A DNA stretch of 64,000 nt from Clostridium sp. BSD9I1 (GCF_900185645.1 NZ_FYAM01000023.1:558001-622000); one strand, 5' to 3'. Shown: positions 1-7,830, counted from the stretch's first letter. The notes: generated by a model not told the origin, from the sequence alone. Numbers and translations are program-made.

Positions 1-728
1 CCAAAGGGAGCCTTTAACGATGTAGGACCTGACACCAATGTAACTTCAGCTCCTCTATCTCTAGCTTCCTCCGCTATAGCATAACCCATTTTTCCTGAAG
101 ATCTATTTGTTATAAATCTAACAGGATCTATTAAAGACCATGTAGGTCCTGCTGTAACTAATACCTTTTTTCCTGCCATATCTTTTATTGGATAAAGCAT
201 ACTTATTACCTTATCTGCAATAAGTTCTGTATCAGCAAGCTTTCCAGCTCCCACATCTCCACAAGCAAGCCTTCCACTTTCAGGTTCTATAAACTTATAT
301 CCATAATCTTTAAGTTTTTGAATATTATTTTGAACTATTGGATTTAAATACATATTTGTATTCATTGCAGGTGCAAATACTACTGGAGCGTGAGTCGCCA
401 TAATAGTAGTGGAAAGCATATCATCTGCTATTCCATTTGCTACCTTTCCTATTATATTTGCAGTAGCTGGTACTATAAGCATTAAATCAGCTTTTTTAGC
501 AAGAGATATATGCTGTATTTCCCAATGTTTAGGCTCATCAAACATATTAGTTACAACCATGTTTTGGCTTAAACTCTGGAAGCTTAAAGGATTTACAAAT
601 TCACCTGCAGATTCAGTCATAATTACGTGAACATCTATGTTCTTTTTTCTTAATCTGCTGATTACATCTAAAGCCTTATATACAGCTACTCCTCCTGTAA
701 CACCTATAACTACAGTTTTTCTCTCCAT
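1..728 (-). CDS. coaBC: Phosphopantothenoylcysteine decarboxylase / phosphopantothenate-cysteine ligase (CoaBC), partial
   Basis: Bifunctional coenzyme A biosynthesis enzyme; the first 242 codons are present and the 3' part lies beyond the window edge. The N-terminal CoaC flavoprotein domain is visible: TGGVAVYKA nucleotide-binding start, QHISLAKKAD with the catalytic histidine, the PAMNTNMY motif, and LACGDVGAGK carrying the active-site cysteine. The CoaB half begins at about residue 185 with VLVTAGPT and IDPVRFITNRSSGKMG. The residues between (WSL after GPT) differ from the commoner QEP/REP at this place. It sits 2 nt after rpoZ in the yicC-remA-gmk-rpoZ-coaBC operon. Family assignment is firm from these motifs. 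Confidence 0.95.
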   Translation of the reverse strand, partial: MERKTVVIGVTGGVAVYKALDVISRLRKKNIDVHVIMTESAGEFVNPLSFQSLSQNMVVTNMFDEPKHWEIQHISLAKKADLMLIVPATANIIGKVANGIADDMLSTTIMATHAPVVFAPAMNTNMYLNPIVQNNIQKLKDYGYKFIEPESGRLACGDVGAGKLADTELIADKVISMLYPIKDMAGKKVLVTAGPTWSLIDPVRFITNRSSGKMGYAIAEEARDRGAEVTLVSGPTSLKAPF

Positions 729-730
729 TT

Positions 731-949
731 TTACTTTATACCTTCCTTAACAGTTTCATAAGTAATAGCTGTTGCCTCTATTTCATTTATAGCTACAGTT
801 ACTGGTTTTGTTAAATCAGTATTTATAAGTGGTGCATCACCATCTATAAGCTGTCTTGCTCTTTTTGAAACTACTACTACTAAAGAATATCTGTTATCAA
901 CTTTTTCTAATAAATCCACTATTGATGGATTAATCATAGAGTTGTTCAT
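731..949 (-). CDS. rpoZ: DNA-directed RNA polymerase omega subunit
   Basis: Small 72-aa subunit that helps fold and assemble the beta' subunit of RNA polymerase. The sequence shows the family core NPSIVDLLEKVDNRYSLVVVVSKRARQL followed by a proline-rich turn and the C-terminal AINEIEA segment. The start at 949 is 8 nt after AAGGAGGG, which lies inside the end of gmk, so the two frames overlap by 20 nt and are probably translationally coupled. Order gmk-rpoZ-coaBC is standard in Firmicutes. Confidence 0.93.
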   Translation of the reverse strand: MNNSMINPSIVDLLEKVDNRYSLVVVVSKRARQLIDGDAPLINTDLTKPVTVAINEIEATAITYETVKEGIK

Positions 950-1559
950 GCATCAATCCCTCCTTACAATCAAATATTGTCTCTTTCATTCTATCTACTC
1001 TGCATCTTTCTGCAGATACTATAGATTCAATTTTCCTAACTGCATCTTCTACATTATCATTGACTACTGCATAATTATATTTAGAAACATAGTTTATCTC
1101 CTTATAAGCAGACTTAAACCTAGTCATAAGGGATTCAGGTGTTTCTGTACCTCTTTTAGTAATTCTATTTTTTAATTCCTCCATAGAAGGTGGTAATATA
1201 AATATAAATACTCCCTCTGGATAATTATCCTTAACCTTCAATGCTCCCTGAATATCTATTTCTAAAATAACATCTCTTCCTTGTTCTATCATTTCTAGAA
1301 CTTTGGATTTAGGTGTTCCATAGAAGTTTCCATAAACCTCTGCGTATTCTAGGAAATCATCGTTGCTAATTTTAGATACAAATTCCTCTTTTGCAAGAAA
1401 ATAATAACTTTTACCATCTATCTCTCCCACTCTAGGGGAACGAGTAGTTGCAGAAACAGATATCCAAAAATCATTTTTATCTAATAAAGCTTTGCATACT
1501 GTTCCTTTACCTGTACCTGAAGGGCCTGAGATTACTATTAAAAGTCCTTTTTCCTTCAT
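930..1559 (-). CDS. gmk: Guanylate kinase
   Basis: Phosphorylates GMP to GDP with ATP in purine nucleotide supply; cytosolic, 209 aa, normal length. It begins GLLIVISGPSGTGKGTV (P-loop at about residues 10-18) and has the GMP-binding region SATTRSPRVGEIDGKSY and the lid residues around FILPPSMEELKNRI. The start codon overlaps the remA stop by one base (TAATG), and its own end overlaps rpoZ, consistent with one operon transcript. Confidence 0.97.
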   Translation of the reverse strand: MKEKGLLIVISGPSGTGKGTVCKALLDKNDFWISVSATTRSPRVGEIDGKSYYFLAKEEFVSKISNDDFLEYAEVYGNFYGTPKSKVLEMIEQGRDVILEIDIQGALKVKDNYPEGVFIFILPPSMEELKNRITKRGTETPESLMTRFKSAYKEINYVSKYNYAVVNDNVEDAVRKIESIVSAERCRVDRMKETIFDCKEGLMHEQLYD

Positions 1560-1834
1560 TAGCTGTCAACCTCTTCTGTATCTTCAACCTCTTCTTTAGA
1601 AGATAGTCTATGTGCCACTGTTTCTGGCTGAACCGCTGATAAAATTACATGATCACTATCTGTAATAATAACTGCTCTAGTTCTTCTTCCATAAGTAGCA
1701 TCTATAAGCATTCCTCTATCCCTTGCCTCTTGAATTATTCTCTTAATTGGAGCTGATTCAGGACTTACTATAGCCACTAACCTATTAGCTGAAACAATAT
1801 TTCCAAATCCTATGTTTATTAGTTTAATACCCAT
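1559..1834 (-). CDS. remA: RemA-like regulator (DUF370)
   Basis: DUF370 protein of 91 aa beginning [32 protein letters not shown], the hallmark segment of the family; the basic [20 protein letters not shown] follows. In Bacillus subtilis RemA is a DNA-binding activator of biofilm matrix and osmoprotection genes; its role in clostridia is less clear, so function is by homology only. The C-terminal 15 residues are acidic. Located between yicC and gmk, the usual neighbours of this gene. Confidence 0.9.
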   Translation of the reverse strand: MGIKLINIGFGNIVSANRLVAIVSPESAPIKRIIQEARDRGMLIDATYGRRTRAVIITDSDHVILSAVQPETVAHRLSSKEEVEDTEEVDS

Positions 1835-1850
1835 TACTTGCCTCCAGTAC

Positions 1851-2729
1851 TTACTCTATATTTTGTATTTGTTCTCTTATTTTTTCAATTTCGTTTTTTA
1901 TTGAAATAGCTAAATTAGATATATTTAAATCATTAGCTTTTGAAGCAATTGTGTTGGTTTCTCTATTCATCTCTTGTATTATAAAATCTAACTTTCTTCC
2001 AATAGATTCATCTAACTTAAGTGTTTCTTGCATTTGAATTATATGACTATTAAGTCTAACTATTTCTTCATCTATGCATGCTCTATCTGCAAGAATAGCT
2101 ACTTCCATAGCAATTCTGTTTTCATCTATATTATAGTCTTCTAAAAGTTCTTTTAACCTATCTTGAAGCTTTTGCTTATATGTTATAGGAACCAAAGGAG
2201 CTCTTTCTTCTATATTATCTAATATATTTTTTATATTATTACATTTTTCTATTATATTTTCTTGTAACTTATTTCCTTCTATTTGTCGCATTTTAAGCAA
2301 CATATCAATAGCTTCATTAAGCGGACCTGATAAGCTTTTCCAGAGTTTCTCTATGTCCTCTTCTTGCTGTTGAATTGTAACTACTTCAGGAAATTTTGCA
2401 ACTAAAGAAAGTGATATATCATCTTTTATATCATATCTGTTTTTTATGCTGCGAAGACACTCCACATAACTGTCTGCTAAAGTTTCATTAAAAACAGTTC
2501 TTATATCTTTCTTATCATATGTAGTAAGATTTATAAATACATCTACCTTACCTCTACTTATTTTCTTTTGTATAGTAGACCTTATCTTATCTTCTATAGA
2601 AATTAAACTTTTAGGCATTTTTAGATTTATGTCACAATATCTATGATTTATGCTTTTAATTTCTACAGTAAAACTTCTACTGTCATCCTCAAAGGTTGCC
2701 CTTCCAAATCCCGTCATGCTTCTAATCAT
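1851..2729 (-). CDS. yicC: YicC/YloC family endoribonuclease
   Basis: YicC-like protein (292 aa from this start). N-terminal [10 protein letters not shown] and the [19 protein letters not shown] segment identify the family; the C-terminal half carries DUF1732 features with [22 protein letters not shown]. Family members have been described as endoribonucleases. The longest frame starts 9 nt upstream, but that ATG abuts the ribosome site GGAAGG, whereas the ATG at 2729 sits 9 nt downstream of it, so I take 2729. First gene of the remA-gmk-rpoZ-coaBC group. Confidence 0.9.
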   Translation of the reverse strand: MIRSMTGFGRATFEDDSRSFTVEIKSINHRYCDINLKMPKSLISIEDKIRSTIQKKISRGKVDVFINLTTYDKKDIRTVFNETLADSYVECLRSIKNRYDIKDDISLSLVAKFPEVVTIQQQEEDIEKLWKSLSGPLNEAIDMLLKMRQIEGNKLQENIIEKCNNIKNILDNIEERAPLVPITYKQKLQDRLKELLEDYNIDENRIAMEVAILADRACIDEEIVRLNSHIIQMQETLKLDESIGRKLDFIIQEMNRETNTIASKANDLNISNLAISIKNEIEKIREQIQNIE

Positions 2730-2800
2730 AATTTTCATCCTTCCATATAACTAAGCTTAACACACATATTCATTATACATACATATTTATAATAAATTCA

Positions 2801-2838
2801 AGCATATTTTGCAATAACACAAAATATGCTCGTTTTTT
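2801..2838. terminator. Hairpin between yicC and the aminotransferase gene
   Basis: An 11-bp inverted repeat, AGCATATTTTG with CAAAATATGCT, separated by 8 nt. The T-run (2833-2838) is on the plus strand; on the minus strand, downstream of the aminotransferase, only TTGAATTTATT follows. It may end the aminotransferase transcript weakly or block antisense transcription. Confidence 0.5.
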
Positions 2839-2883
2839 CAGCTATTAATTTAAATTATATCATAAATCTTGCATTATTGAACT

Positions 2884-4041
2884 TTATTTATTTAAATTAT
2901 TTAATTTACTTAATCCTTTTTCCAATTCTGTTTTATCCTTAGTAAGTGACATTCTAAAATATCCATGACATAGGTTTCCAAATACATACCCAGGAGTCAC
3001 TATAATTCCACACTTATTTAATAATTCTTCACAAAATTCATCTGTTGTATACTCTCTAGGAACTGTAGCCCAAATATAAAATGTGCCTTTACTCTTAAAA
3101 AACTTTATATTACATTCTTTTAGCTTTTTTTCTGCAAATTCTATTCTTTCATCATATATCTTTCTTACTCCATTTATATAATCCCTGCCAAGTTTAAATG
3201 CTTCAACGCCTGCCCATTGAACTGGTACAAACTGACCAGAATCCATATTCATTTTTATTTTTAGTATGGCATTTAATACTTCTCTATTTCCCACTACGTA
3301 TCCTAATCTAAATCCTGCCATGCTAAACATTTTAGAAAAACTGCCAAATTCTATAAATCTTTTTTGATAGTCAAACTGCATTAAACTTAAAGGGGCTTCG
3401 GTTCCTCTTATAATCTCATTATAGGCTCCGTCATTACATAATACTATATTATTTTTATAGCAAAACTCAATAATTTCCTTAAAAAAATAAGGATTTGCTG
3501 CAGCACCTGTAGGATTATTGGGATAATTAATTAAAAACATCTTAGATTTATTGATTATTTCATTAGGGATAGCTGACAGATCTGGAAGATATTCATCCTT
3601 TTCTTTTAAAGGTATTTTATATGAAACCGCTCCCCATAACTTTGCTGATAAATCATATACAGGATAAGATGGCTTAGGAATTATTGCATAATCACCTGCA
3701 TCGCATAATGCAGGTATTAAGTTACTTATTCCTTCTTTAGACCCAATTAATACAAGTACCTCTTCTCTATCTAGTGTTACTCCATATACATCCTTATAGT
3801 ATTTAATTATCCCATCTTTTAACTCCTTTATCCCAGCATATGGCGGATAATTATTGTACCCCTTGTAAGTTAAAGACTTTTTTAAGCCTTCAATTATTGT
3901 ATTATCAGTTAGTAAATCAGGGTCCCCTACACCTAAGTCTAATACTTCTTTTCCTTGACTTAATAAATTTTCCTTTATTTTATCCAATTTACCTAATTGA
4001 TATTCGGGAAGGCTATTTAATCTATTATTTATTTTTAACAT
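2884..4041 (-). CDS. Class I/II PLP-dependent aminotransferase, DapL-like
   Basis: 385-aa fold-type I aminotransferase. Visible: VLDLGVGDPDL and YPPYAGIKELKDGI in the N-terminal part, NYPNNPTG (substrate-binding Asn), NDGAYNEI (PLP-pyridine Asp) and SFSKMFSMAGFRLGY with the PLP lysine. The sequence resembles proteins annotated as LL-diaminopimelate aminotransferase, which makes LL-diaminopimelate from tetrahydrodipicolinate, but related clostridial enzymes act on other amino acids, so substrate is not settled. RBS CTAGGAGGAC-type (AGGAGG) precedes the ATG. Alone in its transcription unit, with a perfect palindrome upstream. Confidence 0.85.
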   Translation of the reverse strand: MLKINNRLNSLPEYQLGKLDKIKENLLSQGKEVLDLGVGDPDLLTDNTIIEGLKKSLTYKGYNNYPPYAGIKELKDGIIKYYKDVYGVTLDREEVLVLIGSKEGISNLIPALCDAGDYAIIPKPSYPVYDLSAKLWGAVSYKIPLKEKDEYLPDLSAIPNEIINKSKMFLINYPNNPTGAAANPYFFKEIIEFCYKNNIVLCNDGAYNEIIRGTEAPLSLMQFDYQKRFIEFGSFSKMFSMAGFRLGYVVGNREVLNAILKIKMNMDSGQFVPVQWAGVEAFKLGRDYINGVRKIYDERIEFAEKKLKECNIKFFKSKGTFYIWATVPREYTTDEFCEELLNKCGIIVTPGYVFGNLCHGYFRMSLTKDKTELEKGLSKLNNLNK

Positions 4042-4121
4042 TTGTCCTCCTAAAATATTTCTTACTATTCTATTATTTTATTCATTTTTTCTTCTATGTG
4101 TTACAGTTTACATTTAGTTTG

Positions 4122-4149
4122 TATTTACATAATTTATATTATGTAAATA
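4122..4149. promoter_or_regulatory. Perfect 12-bp inverted repeat upstream of the aminotransferase
   Basis: TATTTACATAAT, 4-nt spacer TTAT, then ATTATGTAAATA: every arm base pairs. It lies about 85 nt upstream of the aminotransferase start and beyond the terminator of the next gene, so it is in the promoter region. It has no T-run. Likely an operator for a dimeric regulator or a leader hairpin; the regulator is unknown to me. Confidence 0.55.
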
Positions 4150-4156
4150 AGGTCTC

Positions 4157-4185
4157 GAAAAAATAAAGGTCTGAAGATTCAGACC
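4157..4185 (-). terminator. Terminator after the 83-aa unknown gene
   Basis: GGTCTG and CAGACC arms with a 6-nt loop directly after the stop codon, followed on the minus strand by TTTATTTTTT. Confidence 0.85.
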
Positions 4186-4186
4186 C

Positions 4187-4438
4187 TTAACATGTATTTT
4201 TTATTTTATCAATATATTCCTCATCATCACTTATTCTAATCAAACTTTCTATGAAATATTTATCTCTATTTTTAGGTAATCTTTTATGACTTATAAGTTT
4301 TATCATTATCATACATATATCATATTTATGCACATGTGTATGTCCGCTTTTAAAGCTTTTTTTCGTGTTGTGTATTATAAAACCGCTTCCTGCTTTATAT
4401 ACCTTAAAATTAAGGTTTTGGTATATTTGAACACTCAA
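4187..4438 (-). CDS. Hypothetical protein, 83 aa
   Basis: I do not recognise the family. The open frame begins at a GTG at 4447, but that codon is inside the ribosome site AGAGGTG; TTG at 4438 is 6 nt after it and is the more likely start. The protein opens SVQIYQNLNFKVYKAGSGF, has a His-rich segment SGHTHVHKYD at about 30-40, and ends in an acidic/basic helix with one cysteine as the last residue. No membrane segment. Followed at once by a strong terminator, so it is monocistronic. Confidence 0.6.
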   Translation of the reverse strand: MSVQIYQNLNFKVYKAGSGFIIHNTKKSFKSGHTHVHKYDICMIMIKLISHKRLPKNRDKYFIESLIRISDDEEYIDKIKNTC

Positions 4439-4540
4439 GTCTATCACCTCTTGGTTTTATAATATCCCGATGAAATTAAAAGTCTATTTAAAAGACATCT
4501 ATTGTTTAATACATATTATGAGATATTTGATAAAATGTTA

Positions 4541-4592
4541 AAAATAAAGCTTGATTTTAAAAAGCATTCTCTTTTATATAAAATCAAGCTTT
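4541..4592 (-). terminator. Terminator after the 51-aa small protein gene
   Basis: 14-bp arms AAAGCTTGATTTTA and TAAAATCAAGCTTT (4546-4559 with 4579-4592), followed on the minus strand by ATTTTTAA. It lies 5 nt past the stop codon at 4598. Confidence 0.85.
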
Positions 4593-4597
4593 ATTTC

Positions 4598-4753
4598 TTA
4601 TACATCTACATCTTCATTTTTAATCTTTAGCACATTTTTATGTGTTAAATTAGTATCTTGTAGAACATCTGATATTTCTTTATTATCATCTATCATTTTT
4701 CTTGCTCTTTTACAAGCTTGTGTATAAGGTAATTTTTCATTTTTCTTAACCAT
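4598..4753 (-). CDS. Hypothetical small protein, 51 aa
   Basis: A short gene found by reading the minus strand. ATG at 4753 is preceded by AGAGGAGGAAAGT, a strong ribosome site, and the stop is followed immediately by a 14-bp terminator hairpin. The protein begins MVKKNEKLPYTQACKRARKM and is rich in Lys, Asp and Asn; it contains one cysteine and a short acidic tail. I do not recognise a family; its composition is like small spore or phage-repressor-type helices, but nothing proves either. The intact RBS-ORF-terminator layout is the support for it being real. Confidence 0.65.
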   Translation of the reverse strand: MVKKNEKLPYTQACKRARKMIDDNKEISDVLQDTNLTHKNVLKIKNEDVDV

Positions 4754-4810
4754 AATACTTTCCTCCTCTTTTGTTATATACTAAATTTATTTTAACCATA
4801 GATAAAACTA

Positions 4811-4996
4811 TTATTCTTCCCAAAATCTTACTAAATTAGATTGAGCTTTGTTGATATTCCATGCGTACCCATCTCTATGATAGCTAAATACTTTTATACT
4901 ATGTTTATCTTCATACCATTCCTTAAACTTTTTAAATTGTTCATTACTCATTTTATGAATTTCAGTTCCCCATTGACCATTTAATTCTATCATCAT
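4811..4996 (-). CDS. Hypothetical small protein, 61 aa
   Basis: 61-aa polar protein starting MMIELNGQWGTEIHK, then MSNEQFKKFKEWYEDKH, ending in NLVRFWEE; tryptophan- and tyrosine-rich for its size. GGAGGTG sits 7 nt upstream of the tandem ATGs. Family unknown to me. It stands alone between the 51-aa gene and the first palindromic element; no clear terminator was seen after it. Confidence 0.6.
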   Translation of the reverse strand: MMIELNGQWGTEIHKMSNEQFKKFKEWYEDKHSIKVFSYHRDGYAWNINKAQSNLVRFWEE

Positions 4997-5049
4997 ATAT
5001 AAACACCTCCACTTTTATATATTCATAAAAGTTTCATTTTATGATACAT

Positions 5050-5353
5050 TTAAAGGAAATTGCGACATTTTTAATGTTGAACGAGTCGTATGAAATTTGC
5101 ATTTAGGAAAGCGTTCGCTACGCAAAAAAACTCTAATATTTCTTCCTTTTAAGGCGCCTAAGCCTTCTAAACTCGCCTACAGCTCAAACAGTAGAAGGCT
5201 CTATACGGCGCCTTAAAATCAGAAATAAAGAGCTTTTAATTGCTTGCTCAATGCTTTCTACAATGCAAATTTCATACTTGTGTTCAACATTAAAAATATC
5301 GTTCAGTCTCACTAACTGAAGGAAGGAATTTCGTTTTGACGAAATTCCTTTAA
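5050..5353. repeat. Long palindromic element A
   Basis: Nested inverted repeat of about 300 bp without coding potential. Outer arms pair 5064-5103 with 5261-5299 (ATTTTTAATGTTGAAC and GTATGAAATTTGCATT conserved on both sides, with a 4-5 nt mismatch between). Inner arms pair 5105-5169 with 5192-5260, including TTTTAAGGCGCC / GGCGCCTTAAAA and AGCCTTCTA / TAGAAGGCT. The apex (5167-5194) reads CTAAACTCGC, spacer, GCTCAAACAGTAG. A sub-hairpin GGAATTTCG/CGAAATTCC lies at 5325-5348. Probably a miniature palindromic repeat or stable RNA hairpin; no transposase is present. Confidence 0.8.
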
Positions 5354-5601
5354 ATTGACACTCACCAAAAGGCTGGTAAGCCCGCAGACCGATAGGTCAT
5401 AAGATATTAAGCATTCTATTTTTTATCAGAAATATTTTATTGTGCTACCTTATCTTTAATTTGTAAATCTTTCATTTATTTACTATAAGTTCCCGTAACG
5501 TTAAGGACTGCCGCCCTAAAAGATCTTTATGAGTTAATTCATAAAATATCTTAGAAATTCAGTTAGCTGAATTTCTTCCTTCAGCAGTTCACATGAAGAA
5601 C
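5354..5601. other. Non-coding stretch between the two palindromes
   Basis: About 250 nt with no credible gene. It holds smaller hairpins: AAGATCTTTATGA with TCATAAAATATCTT near 5520-5552, and the palindrome AGAAATTCAGTTAGCTGAATTTCT at 5553-5576. The region may be part of a larger composite repeat including A and B. Confidence 0.5.
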
Positions 5602-5825
5602 TTTTTAATGCTCTGCGAGCATAGAATTTTCATCGTAGAAGGCATTGAATGAGCCTTAGAACGGCTTTATTTACAAATTTAAAATACCGTTAAGAGCCGC
5701 CTACTGTCTGAGCGACAGCGAGTTTAGGCGGTTTAGGGATTTTAAATTTATAAATATTAGCCGTTCTCGGCGAAATGAACGCCTTCCTAGATGAAAATTC
5801 TATACGACCCAGAGCATTAAAAACC
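5602..5825. repeat. Long palindromic element B
   Basis: Second nested palindrome. 5602-5634 pairs with 5791-5825 (TTTTTAATGCTCT and AGAGCATTAAAAA ends; GAATTTTCATC with GATGAAAATTC); then AGAACGGCT with AGCCGTTCT, and AAATTTAAAATACC with GGGATTTTAAATTT. The apex on the minus strand reads CTAAACTCGC, spacer, GCTCAGACAGTAG (5701-5727), matching element A in opposite orientation. The arms differ in sequence from element A but keep pairing. Ends about 15 nt from the amidase stop codon. Confidence 0.8.
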
Positions 5826-5839
5826 GTGTCGTCTTATTT

Positions 5840-6493
5840 CTAAACAATGATAGAGTCAATTCCTTTTTCCTTTAGCTTTTTAACCATTGCTTCAGCATTA
5901 TTTTTATCTGTAAATGCTCCTAACTGAACTTTATATATCTTATTTCCCTTATTATCATCTTTTACAGGAACACTTTCTGAGGGCATCTTTCCTGTAAGTC
6001 CTTTAACTATAGCGTTGGATATCTTTTCTGCATTATATTTATTCATATCCTCCTTGCTGTCTATAAAAGATACTTCAATTAATATAGCAGGAGCCTTTGT
6101 GTTCTTTACCACATAAAGCCTACTTCCATTCTTTATCCCTCTATTTTTATATCCTAATTTTACGAGTTCACTTAATACACTTTTTGAATATCTTTCACCT
6201 GCAGTACTTCCTGGATAAAAATATACTTCTGACCCCTGTCCACCTCCAGCATTAAAGTGAATAGATACATATAAATTTACATTATTTAAATTTGAAACTT
6301 GTACTCTCCTATTTAAACTATCTGTAACACTATTGCATCTTACTGGAAGCACGCTTATAACTTCATGTCCTAGATTTTTCAACTTTTCTATGACCTTTAA
6401 TCCAACTTCTTTTGTTAAATTATCTTCAAACCTTATTCCTTTAGCTCCAATGTCTGGTGTACAGTTATGTCCTATATCTATAGCAAATTTCAT
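5840..6493 (-). CDS. N-acetylmuramoyl-L-alanine amidase with short SPOR region
   Basis: Zn amidase of the Amidase_3 family, 217 aa, cleaving the lactoyl-peptide bond of peptidoglycan. Metal and catalytic residues are visible: IDIGHN (His), the Glu in RFEDNLTKEV, SIHFNAGGGQGSEV (His) and ILIEVSFID (catalytic Glu). After a linker (about 175-185) comes IYKVQLGAFTDKNNAEAMVKKL, the first half of a SPOR domain, which then stops at DSIIV. No signal peptide, as in CwlC-type mother-cell amidases. ATG at 6493 follows AAGGAAGTGATTGTA; the longer frame has no RBS. The stop lies next to palindrome B, so the C-terminus may be shortened. Confidence 0.85.
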   Translation of the reverse strand: MKFAIDIGHNCTPDIGAKGIRFEDNLTKEVGLKVIEKLKNLGHEVISVLPVRCNSVTDSLNRRVQVSNLNNVNLYVSIHFNAGGGQGSEVYFYPGSTAGERYSKSVLSELVKLGYKNRGIKNGSRLYVVKNTKAPAILIEVSFIDSKEDMNKYNAEKISNAIVKGLTGKMPSESVPVKDDNKGNKIYKVQLGAFTDKNNAEAMVKKLKEKGIDSIIV

Positions 6494-6583
6494 TACAATC
6501 ACTTCCTTAATTAAATTGTCACTACATAATATGCAAAAGTAATTGTAAGTGCTCAAGTTTTAACTGTTAATAATTATTTTAAA

Positions 6584-7252
6584 CTATTTTTCCCAGACTA
6601 ATGAGTATCTCCAAAAAAGTTTACGTTTAACTTTTGCTGTTGGTATATGTTTTTTAACAAATAACTTAATCTCATCTATTGTCATATACGTATCATGTTC
6701 ACCATGTTTTTTCCAAACTTCTTTTGAGTGAGCATCATCTTTTTGCAATCTACCGTTTTTTATTAAATTCATTGCAATGTTAGGGATAAAAGCACTGCCC
6801 CATATAATATAATCACTTAAGGTCTTGGCTTCTGCAAGGTCTAGTATAATTAGTTTACCACCTTTCTTAAGCTTATCCTTTGCAAAGCATAAAAGCCACT
6901 CATAGGGCAAATGATGTGCTGTGGCTGTTGTTATAATAACATCGATACTATCGTTTTGAAATTTCATATCCAAAATATTTCCGCAAATATACTGGATATT
7001 TTTATTAGGGTGTAAAACTTTTGCCTTCTCAATCATCTTATCTGCAAGATCAACTGATATCACCTTCTTAGATTTTTTTGATAACATAAGTGAAAGTTCA
7101 CCCTTACCACAACCTATGTCAAGACAAGTCTCAACATTATTTGGTATAAATTTTATTAGATGCTTGAAATAACAATTGTTATGATTCCATTTTAATTCGT
7201 CAAGCTCAGAAATTTCATTAAAATCAGTTTTCACAACATTATAATCTTCCAT
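6584..7252 (-). CDS. Class I SAM-dependent methyltransferase
   Basis: 222-aa methyltransferase from the ATG at 7252, which follows GAGGTGTGAAA; the longer frame has no suitable ribosome site. Motif I is CLDIGCGKGELSLML at about residues 40-54, motif II VISVDLADKMI, and motif IV region IDVIITTATAHHLPYEW, then KGGKLIILDL. This is a small-molecule (UbiE/ArsM-like fold) methylase; the substrate cannot be read from sequence. Its neighbours, an amidase and a Spo0E-like gene, do not suggest one. Confidence 0.8.
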   Translation of the reverse strand: MEDYNVVKTDFNEISELDELKWNHNNCYFKHLIKFIPNNVETCLDIGCGKGELSLMLSKKSKKVISVDLADKMIEKAKVLHPNKNIQYICGNILDMKFQNDSIDVIITTATAHHLPYEWLLCFAKDKLKKGGKLIILDLAEAKTLSDYIIWGSAFIPNIAMNLIKNGRLQKDDAHSKEVWKKHGEHDTYMTIDEIKLFVKKHIPTAKVKRKLFWRYSLVWEK

Positions 7253-7322
7253 TTTCACACCTCGCTTAATAAATAAACTTCTTGCTATAACATTCCACAT
7301 CACTATACACAATCCTCTATAA

Positions 7323-7349
7323 AATAAAAAAAGCCCAGCTGCCTAGGCT
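7323..7349 (-). terminator. Terminator overlapping the end of the Spo0E-like gene
   Basis: Seven-bp stem AGCCTAG/CTGGGCT with GCAG loop followed on the minus strand by TTTTTTTATTTT. The stem includes the last codons and the stop. Confidence 0.8.
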
Positions 7350-7483
7350 AAACTTGTCTGATAAATGTAAATAAGTTTGTCCAATTTCTGACTAAGTTGC
7401 ACCACTTCATCAGAACATAAGCATATGTCTTCTTCAGTTAATCGGTTTAATTCCTCTCTAAGAACCTCAATTTCCTCTTCCAT
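7343..7483 (-). CDS. Spo0E-like aspartyl-phosphate phosphatase
   Basis: 46-aa Spo0E family protein, which in sporulating Firmicutes dephosphorylates Spo0A~P and holds back sporulation. The family signature is present as LSQKLDKLIYIYQ (S-x-x-L-D core), preceded by an N-terminal amphipathic helix EEEIEVLREELNRL. The open frame extends 14 codons further, but the ATG at 7483 is 8 nt after GAGAGG and gives the usual length of this family. Monocistronic with its own terminator. Confidence 0.85.
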   Translation of the reverse strand: MEEEIEVLREELNRLTEEDICLCSDEVVQLSQKLDKLIYIYQTSLA

Positions 7484-7623
7484 TTGTAATAACCTCTCAC
7501 TTACAATTTTACACAACATTAGCAATTATAGTACTAAATTCAAAACAATTCAACAAAATTAAGTTCATTTAACACTTTTTTAACAATATGTGCTTGTTGC
7601 TAGAAAAATTAAAATATATATAA

Positions 7624-7648
7624 TAGAAAACTCGAGCCTAGGCTCGAG
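7624..7648 (-). terminator. Terminator after sspH
   Basis: Perfect palindrome CTCGAGCC/TAGGCTCGAG (7631-7648) a few bases past the stop codon; TTTTCTATTATAT follows on the minus strand. Confidence 0.8.
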
Positions 7649-7653
7649 ATAAA

Positions 7654-7830
7654 TTAATCCTCTTTCAAATCTTTTATATCTACATTTAATTCTGTATCTG
7701 TGTTAATATCTTTAACTTTAACTGTATCGCTTTGTTTATCAATATTTTCAAGCCAAACAGGGTTTCCTTTATAGCTTACTCCTATTACACCTAATGATTC
7801 AATAATTTCAGCAGCTCTTTTTGTATCCAT
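7654..7830 (-). CDS. sspH: Small acid-soluble spore protein, H type
   Basis: 58-aa SspH-family protein found by reading the minus strand: MDTKRAAEIIESLGVIGVSY, then GNPVWLENIDKQ and the C-terminal VDIKDLKED, matching the family pattern (RAxEIxxS, Y.G.PV.I..VD, LxxLKED). These small proteins are made late in the forespore and are found in the spore core. AAAGGAGAAAC precedes the ATG at 7830, and a perfect-palindrome terminator follows. A forespore sigma factor probably drives it, but I could not fix a promoter by eye. Confidence 0.88.
   Translation of the reverse strand: MDTKRAAEIIESLGVIGVSYKGNPVWLENIDKQSDTVKVKDINTDTELNVDIKDLKED

Noticed and set aside
409-630. Plus-strand ORF opposite coaBC
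   Set aside because: Shadow of the minus-strand coaBC frame; no ribosome site and no family signature.
2801-2838. Terminator for an unseen plus-strand gene
   Set aside because: The T-run is on the plus strand, but no plus-strand gene ends here; kept only as a hairpin of uncertain role.
5050-5825. CRISPR array or insertion sequence
   Set aside because: The repeats are inverted, not direct with regular spacers; no transposase frame was found.
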